This document shows positions 60,846-64,000 of a stretch of 64,000 nt of DNA, one piece after another. Source of the DNA: Pyruvatibacter sp. (lineage in GTDB: Bacteria; Pseudomonadota; Alphaproteobacteria; CGMCC-115125). The stretch is from NCBI RefSeq assembly GCF_040219635.1, contig NZ_JAVJSC010000006.1:1-64000 (forward strand), read 5' to 3'. Position 1 is the first letter of the stretch. Each line of letters opens with the position of its first letter. Both the position numbers and the translations under genes were made by a program. Below the pieces are notes generated by a model. The model was not told the origin of the DNA. It was given only the letters and a program-made list of their open reading frames with translations, and did not search any database.

Positions 60846-61036
60846 TGTTTCGGCTTGGGGGGCTTGGTTCCGGATTCCATTTTTCCGGGCTTTGGAGATT
60901 CGGAGTTCTGAGGGTTGACGCGCGATGCGCCGGGCCTTGGCTGCTCAGCCTTTCGAACGGTCTCATAGTTTTGGCCGGGCTTGCTGTTCTCAGCGTAGTC
61001 GCTTGATCCCCGACCGTCTTTCTTGTCGCCGCCCAT
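60842..61036 (-). CDS. Possible small basic, proline-rich protein
   Basis: A 64-residue open frame on the minus strand (MGGDKKDGRGSSDYAENSKPG ... ESGTKPPKPKH), hydrophilic and disordered in appearance. It overlaps the preceding membrane protein stop by 4 bases in a convergent arrangement. There is no recognised family and no strong ribosome binding site, so it could be spurious. Confidence 0.35.
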   Translation of the reverse strand: MGGDKKDGRGSSDYAENSKPGQNYETVRKAEQPRPGASRVNPQNSESPKPGKMESGTKPPKPKH

Positions 61037-61217
61037 GGCCGTTGCCCACCGTTTGCTACCAGTCCAAAAAGTTGAAGCCCAGCGCGCGGACATCTGGGCT
61101 TCCGTCCCGGTCTCCTTGGTGGCGTGGCACGCGCGCTAACAGGACCGGATGACATCTGCGAATATATCCCCTGACACCTTAAAACTCAATGAGCGGCGCA
61201 GATCGCTACAGGCACGC

Positions 61218-61245
61218 GACACGCGCATTTGTGCGCCGTCATTAG
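61218..61245. repeat. Imperfect direct repeat, left copy
   Basis: About 28 bases, GACA...CATTTGTGC...CCGTC...TAG, matching the copy at 61802-61828 with few differences. The core GCGCATTTGTGCGC is itself an inverted repeat. The two copies enclose the hairpin region and the small HTH gene. Confidence 0.8.
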
Positions 61246-61320
61246 GGGGCTGTGGCCGTGCATGGAAAAGTTGACCGGGGTATGTTGACCATGCCAGGCG
61301 ACTCACCGAGGCTGAGAGGT

Positions 61321-61431
61321 CTTTTGTGTCTTGCAAAAGGCAGGGCCTGCCGCATTGGAGTGCGGCAGGCCCTTGGAAACCACGACCGGTTAGGGTCGTC
61401 TTGTGATCACGGTCAGACCTTGGAGTCTGAC
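61321..61431 (+). ncRNA. Candidate structured RNA with four hairpins
   Basis: Four separate perfect stems in 111 bases: CTTTTG/CAAAAG (61321-61326, 61334-61339); a 12-base stem GGGCCTGCCGCA (61343-61354) with its complement at 61361-61372; ACGACC/GGTCGT (61382-61387, 61394-61399); GTCAGAC/GTCTGAC (61412-61418, 61425-61431). The loops of the second and fourth stems share TTGGA, and a third CTTGGA follows the second stem. The region has no coding potential. It could be a phage ncRNA or a structured leader of the HTH gene. Confidence 0.5.
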
Positions 61432-61477
61432 TAGGTCTTAAGTCAAGCCCTGACCGGTCTTCGTAAGGAGACCCATC

Positions 61478-61693
61478 ATGGGCTCATCTCGTCGACGTTC
61501 GCCAAACGTCACAAAACAAATGGCGGCACAGATCAAGCATTTGTGCGACCTTGGCTACAACCAGCATGACATTGCCGCCCGCTTTGGGATTAACCAGGGG
61601 CGAGTGTCAGAGATCAACACAGGTCAAAAGTTTTCGGAGGTGTTGCCCGACGGCAAGCCGCCGAAAGACCCGCAGCCGATGCTGCCTTTCTGA
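61478..61693 (+). CDS. Small HTH DNA-binding protein
   Basis: A 71-residue protein with one helix-turn-helix (VTKQMAAQIKHLCDLGYNQHDIAARFGINQGRVSEINTG) and a proline-rich tail ending PMLPF. The start has an excellent AAGGAGA site. It is a single-gene unit between the candidate structured RNA and a strong terminator, so it is likely a regulator acting locally or on late phage genes. Confidence 0.82.
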   Translation: MGSSRRRSPNVTKQMAAQIKHLCDLGYNQHDIAARFGINQGRVSEINTGQKFSEVLPDGKPPKDPQPMLPF

Positions 61694-61712
61694 CCTGACA
61701 TGTTGATTCCAG

Positions 61713-61741
61713 GGCGGGGCTTCGGCCCCGCCCTTCTTTTT
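61713..61741 (+). terminator. Terminator after the small HTH gene
   Basis: Perfect arms GGGCGGGGC (61713-61721) and GCCCCGCCC (61726-61734) with a stable TTCG tetraloop and a T-rich tail TTCTTTTT. Confidence 0.95.
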
Positions 61742-61801
61742 GTCTGAACAGGCTTTTCTGCCAGATGAGCGATCGAGGCCCAGAGCGCGCCGCCTGTGCG
61801 C

Positions 61802-61828
61802 GACAGGCACATTTGTGCCCCGTCCTAG
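61802..61828. repeat. Imperfect direct repeat, right copy
   Basis: Partner of the copy at 61218-61245, sharing GACA, CATTTGTGC, CCGTC and TAG. Its core GGCACATTTGTGCC is a near-perfect inverted repeat. It lies about 185 bases before the protease start. Confidence 0.8.
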
Positions 61829-61959
61829 CGGCCAGCCCCTTAAAACGCCCCCAGACTGTTCAAAAAGGGGTTAAAAACGGCGCTGTCGATGCGGCGGCGG
61901 CGATTTTTGCCGTGGGTGGGCAGATGTGAGGGTTTGGGCCGGGTCCGGGGCCATTTGAT

Positions 61960-61975
61960 CCCGACACCTGTCGGG
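61960..61975. promoter_or_regulatory. Perfect palindrome upstream of protease gene, candidate late-promoter element
   Basis: CCCGACACCTGTCGGG, identical to 53149-53164, with shared flanks AT on the left and a TGC two bases later. It is 38 bases before the protease start, at the position of the Mu PI promoter. Confidence 0.6.
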
Positions 61976-62013
61976 ATGCCGAAGCGGGCCGGGCACGGGC
62001 AGTGTTGCAGCGA

Positions 62014-63237
62014 ATGGCGGTGAACGCCAGACGCAGATTTTTGCAACGCATCAGGAACCCGGTCTTGAAGCCCATCCACGTATTCAGCGCAGGCACGCAC
62101 ACGGCCATGGACGGCAGCGCCCGCTCCTATGGTGAGGCGGAACTTGCGGCTGCGGCTGCGGCCTACGACCCCAAGGTTCATGAAGCGCCGCTCGTCATCG
62201 GCCATCCCAAGACCAACGCGCCGGCCTATGGCTGGATCAAGGGCATGACGTTTGCCGACGGCAAGCTGGTCGCGGAACCCGACAGACTGAACCCTGAGTT
62301 CGCCGAGCTGGTGAAGCAGGGGGCCTACAAGAAGGTCTCTGCGTCGTTCTTCCTGCCCGAAGCCAAGAACAACCCGAACCCCGGCAAGCTCACTTTGCGG
62401 CATGTCGGTTTTCTCGGAGCGCATCTGCCCAGCCTCAAGGGGCTTGATCCCATCGAGTTCGGCGAAGTCAGCGAAGGCGACGTGGTTGAGTTCGCGGCCG
62501 CCGTTGATGGACAGGCGTCTGCCTGGCGCACCGTCGGCTGGCTGTTCCGCAAGCTGCGCGAACAGATCATTGCGAGAGACGGTCTGGAAGCTGCTGACGA
62601 AACCGTCCCGGACTATTCGCTGACCGAGTTCGAGCAGCTCGCGTCCTCGATGCACGCAGGCAGCGCCGAGATTGATCCGGCCTATGCCGCCCCACCCACG
62701 ACCCACCTCACTCAGGAGACACAGATGTCCGATCAGGATACTGCCGCACTCGATGCCCGCAAGGCCGAAGCCGATGCCAAGGAGGCAGAGCTCAAGGCCA
62801 AGGAAGCCGAGCTTGAAAAGAAGTCGGCCGACTTCGCCGAAGCCGAAACCAAGCGCCGCCGCAAGGACAATGAGGCGCTGCTTGATGGACTGATCGAGGC
62901 CGGCAAGTTTGCGCCTGGCGCAAAAGCCCAGACGCTGGACTTCATGGACCAGCTGGACCCGGCCGGGACGGTTGAGTTCGGCGAAGGCGACGACGCTGAA
63001 ACCAAAACGCCGCTCACCTTCTTCCGCGATCTGCTGGGCACGTCCGGACAGATCATCGAGTTCGGCGAGGTCAGTGCGGACGACAGCAGCACGGACGGCG
63101 CGGTGAACTTCGCAGCGCCTGACGGGTACGACGTCGATCGCGCGCTGCTGGATATTCACAAGAAGGCACTCGCCTACCAGGCGAAGAATGCCGACACGAC
63201 ATACGCCGCTGCGGTTCGCGCCGTCGGCGGACGCTAG
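62014..63237 (+). CDS. Capsid maturation protease and scaffold (Mu gpI/Z-like)
   Basis: A 407-residue protein corresponding to Mu gpI. The N-terminal half has the protease region (PIHVFSAGTHTAMDGSARSYGEAELAAAAAAYDPKVHEAPLVIGHPKTNAPAYGWI and YKKVSASFFLPE). The C-terminal part from residue 238 is a coiled-coil scaffold (ARKAEADAKEAELKAKEAELEKKSADFAEAETKRRRKDNEALL). In Mu the scaffold gpZ is made from an internal start in gene I, and such a start is present here at 62725. The ATG at 62014 is preferred to the TTG four codons upstream. Confidence 0.92.
   Translation: MAVNARRRFLQRIRNPVLKPIHVFSAGTHTAMDGSARSYGEAELAAAAAAYDPKVHEAPLVIGHPKTNAPAYGWIKGMTFADGKLVAEPDRLNPEFAELVKQGAYKKVSASFFLPEAKNNPNPGKLTLRHVGFLGAHLPSLKGLDPIEFGEVSEGDVVEFAAAVDGQASAWRTVGWLFRKLREQIIARDGLEAADETVPDYSLTEFEQLASSMHAGSAEIDPAYAAPPTTHLTQETQMSDQDTAALDARKAEADAKEAELKAKEAELEKKSADFAEAETKRRRKDNEALLDGLIEAGKFAPGAKAQTLDFMDQLDPAGTVEFGEGDDAETKTPLTFFRDLLGTSGQIIEFGEVSADDSSTDGAVNFAAPDGYDVDRALLDIHKKALAYQAKNADTTYAAAVRAVGGR
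62725..63237 (+). CDS. Internal-start scaffold protein (gpZ-like), nested in the protease gene
   Basis: An in-frame ATG (MSDQDTAALDARKAEA) at codon 238 of the protease gene is preceded by CAGGAGACACAG, a strong ribosome binding site at ideal distance. Translation from it gives a 170-residue coiled-coil scaffold, as known for Mu gene Z. Confidence 0.75.
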   Translation: MSDQDTAALDARKAEADAKEAELKAKEAELEKKSADFAEAETKRRRKDNEALLDGLIEAGKFAPGAKAQTLDFMDQLDPAGTVEFGEGDDAETKTPLTFFRDLLGTSGQIIEFGEVSADDSSTDGAVNFAAPDGYDVDRALLDIHKKALAYQAKNADTTYAAAVRAVGGR

Positions 63238-63310
63238 CCACCGACGCTCACGACTACCTCGCGCAAGCGTGGTTTGCACACTGATTTAACGCCCCTTGAG
63301 GAGCCTCTTC

Positions 63311-63727
63311 ATGACCCGACAGTCCGCCATCATCCAGTCTCTCACATTTGTTGCCAGCGGTGCCGTGCGCGCTTTTCGCGGCATTGGCTATGACGGCGCG
63401 GAAGCCGATACGCAGGGCCAGAAGGTGCTTGGCGTGTCACAGCGCGCCGCTGCCGCCGCCGAAGCCAGCGACGTTGCCGTCACCGGCACGACTGTTGTGG
63501 AGGCCGGGGCTGCCATCACCCTTGGTGACAGCCTGATTGTGGATGCCCAGGGCCGCGCGATCCCCTCGACGGGCGCGCTTGGCCTTGATGCCGGCGCCAC
63601 CGCCGTCACGTCGTCGGCTGCGAATGGCGACATTCTGACCGGCGGGGACCTGCCGGAATACGTGTTCGCCGACGCGCTGGAGGCTGCTTCTGCGGCCGGC
63701 GATCTCATCGAGGTGAAGCTGCGCTAG
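63311..63727 (+). CDS. DUF2190-like head decoration protein
   Basis: A 138-residue protein rich in A, G, T and V, resembling DUF2190 head proteins: VSQRAAAAAEASDVAVTGTTVVEAGAAITLGDSLIVDAQGRAIPSTGAL. Members sit between the protease/scaffold and major capsid genes and probably stabilise the capsid. The ATG at 63311 is used (GAGGAG upstream). Confidence 0.88.
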   Translation: MTRQSAIIQSLTFVASGAVRAFRGIGYDGAEADTQGQKVLGVSQRAAAAAEASDVAVTGTTVVEAGAAITLGDSLIVDAQGRAIPSTGALGLDAGATAVTSSAANGDILTGGDLPEYVFADALEAASAAGDLIEVKLR

Positions 63728-63791
63728 CGGCGCGCCGTCACCCCAGACCTAAACAAGACCAGTCAACAAGACCCGATAAGGAACCCGCTTC

Positions 63792-64000
63792 ATGGCCCCG
63801 CTCACAAACTCAGGCGCCCGCGTCGTTGATCCGATCCTCACAAACCACAGCCGTGGGTATTCTCACCCTGAGCGGGTGGGCCGTGTGCTGTTTCCGGTGG
63901 TGCCGGTGCCGGTGCGTGGCTTCAAGCGCATCGAGTTCAGCAAGGAAAGTTTCCTGCGCTACAACACGCGCCGCGCGCCGGGCGCCGCCACCAAGAGCAT
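63792..64000 (+). CDS. Major capsid protein, truncated by window end
   Basis: The first 69 codons of a major head protein: MAPLTNSGARVVDPILTNHS and HPERVGRVLFPVVPVPVRG. The segment FKRIEFSKESFLRYNTRRAPGA matches the Mu-like/P2-type capsid N-terminus. AAGGAAC precedes the ATG. The gene continues beyond 64000. Confidence 0.85.
   Translation, partial: MAPLTNSGARVVDPILTNHSRGYSHPERVGRVLFPVVPVPVRGFKRIEFSKESFLRYNTRRAPGAATKS

Larger units (their letters stand above)
61037..61477. other. Non-coding gap with structured RNA-like element
   Basis: About 440 bases without a convincing gene. It contains a 28-base repeat copy (61218-61245), paired GTTGACC elements near 61269-61290 and a run of four consecutive hairpins at 61321-61431, listed separately. 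The 3' end has a strong AAGGAGA ribosome binding site for the HTH gene at 61478. Confidence 0.5.

Overview
The window is high-GC alphaproteobacterial DNA. Supporting signs are the ctaC-ctaD-ctaB-coxF-ctaG-ctaE-DUF983-SURF1 cytochrome oxidase cluster followed by thrC and an M16 peptidase; the alphaproteobacterial block hisD-UPF0262-phosphatase-infA-maf-RNase E/G-yacG; an NrdA without an ATP cone; DUF2948; and a GapR (DUF2312) homologue. The mix of flavin oxidoreductases, a D-aminoacylase-type amidohydrolase and a haloalkane dehalogenase would fit a Parvibaculum-like marine or soil lineage, but the genus cannot be fixed from sequence alone.

Layout. 1-10081: aa3 oxidase operon with assembly factors, then thrC, an M16 peptidase and a GNAT acetyltransferase. 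10156-16426: a large membrane GGDEF/EAL protein, then sppA and pip on the minus strand, with short tandem repeats in both gaps. 16427-20113: a 0.7 kb regulatory region (perfect DnaA box, NrdR-like box) driving nrdA-nrdB, closed by a terminator. 20118-24798: two divergent regulator/target pairs, TetR with an NAD(P)H:quinone-type flavoprotein and OxyR with KatG, each with a palindromic operator candidate. 24799-33800: oxidoreductases, cytochrome b561, rhodanese, amidohydrolase, haloalkane dehalogenase and aldehyde dehydrogenase. 33879-42781: a small secreted protein, tRNA-Thr, murA, DUF2948, hisD and the infA-maf-rng-yacG block, ending at tRNA-Phe.

43198-64000 (truncated by the window): the left and central part of a Mu-like transposable prophage. 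Gene order follows Mu: repressor (minus strand), Ner/Nlp, MuA transposase (D273/D337/E373), MuB ATPase, small early genes including DUF3164 and GapR-like, GemA (gp16), Mor-type activator, GH108 endolysin, 3TM holin, DUF2730, gp26-like, gp27, gp28 terminase, gp29 portal, gp30 head protein, protease/scaffold, DUF2190 and the start of the major capsid gene. Late functions are therefore present and apparently intact as far as the window goes.

Most interesting points in the prophage: (i) an identical 18-bp sequence containing a perfect palindrome lies just upstream of both the lysozyme and the protease genes, the positions of the Mu late promoters Plys and PI, the first directly behind the Mor-family gene; (ii) between gp30 and the protease, where Mu has gene G, there are instead a membrane protein, a non-coding stretch of four consecutive hairpins, a small HTH gene with its own terminator, and a pair of imperfect direct repeats around the hairpin/HTH unit; (iii) gp30 carries a C-terminal domain resembling the PBECR2 phage nuclease family; (iv) an opposite-strand membrane gene of different composition interrupts the early/middle operon as a likely moron; (v) the scaffold can be made from an internal in-frame start with its own strong ribosome binding site.
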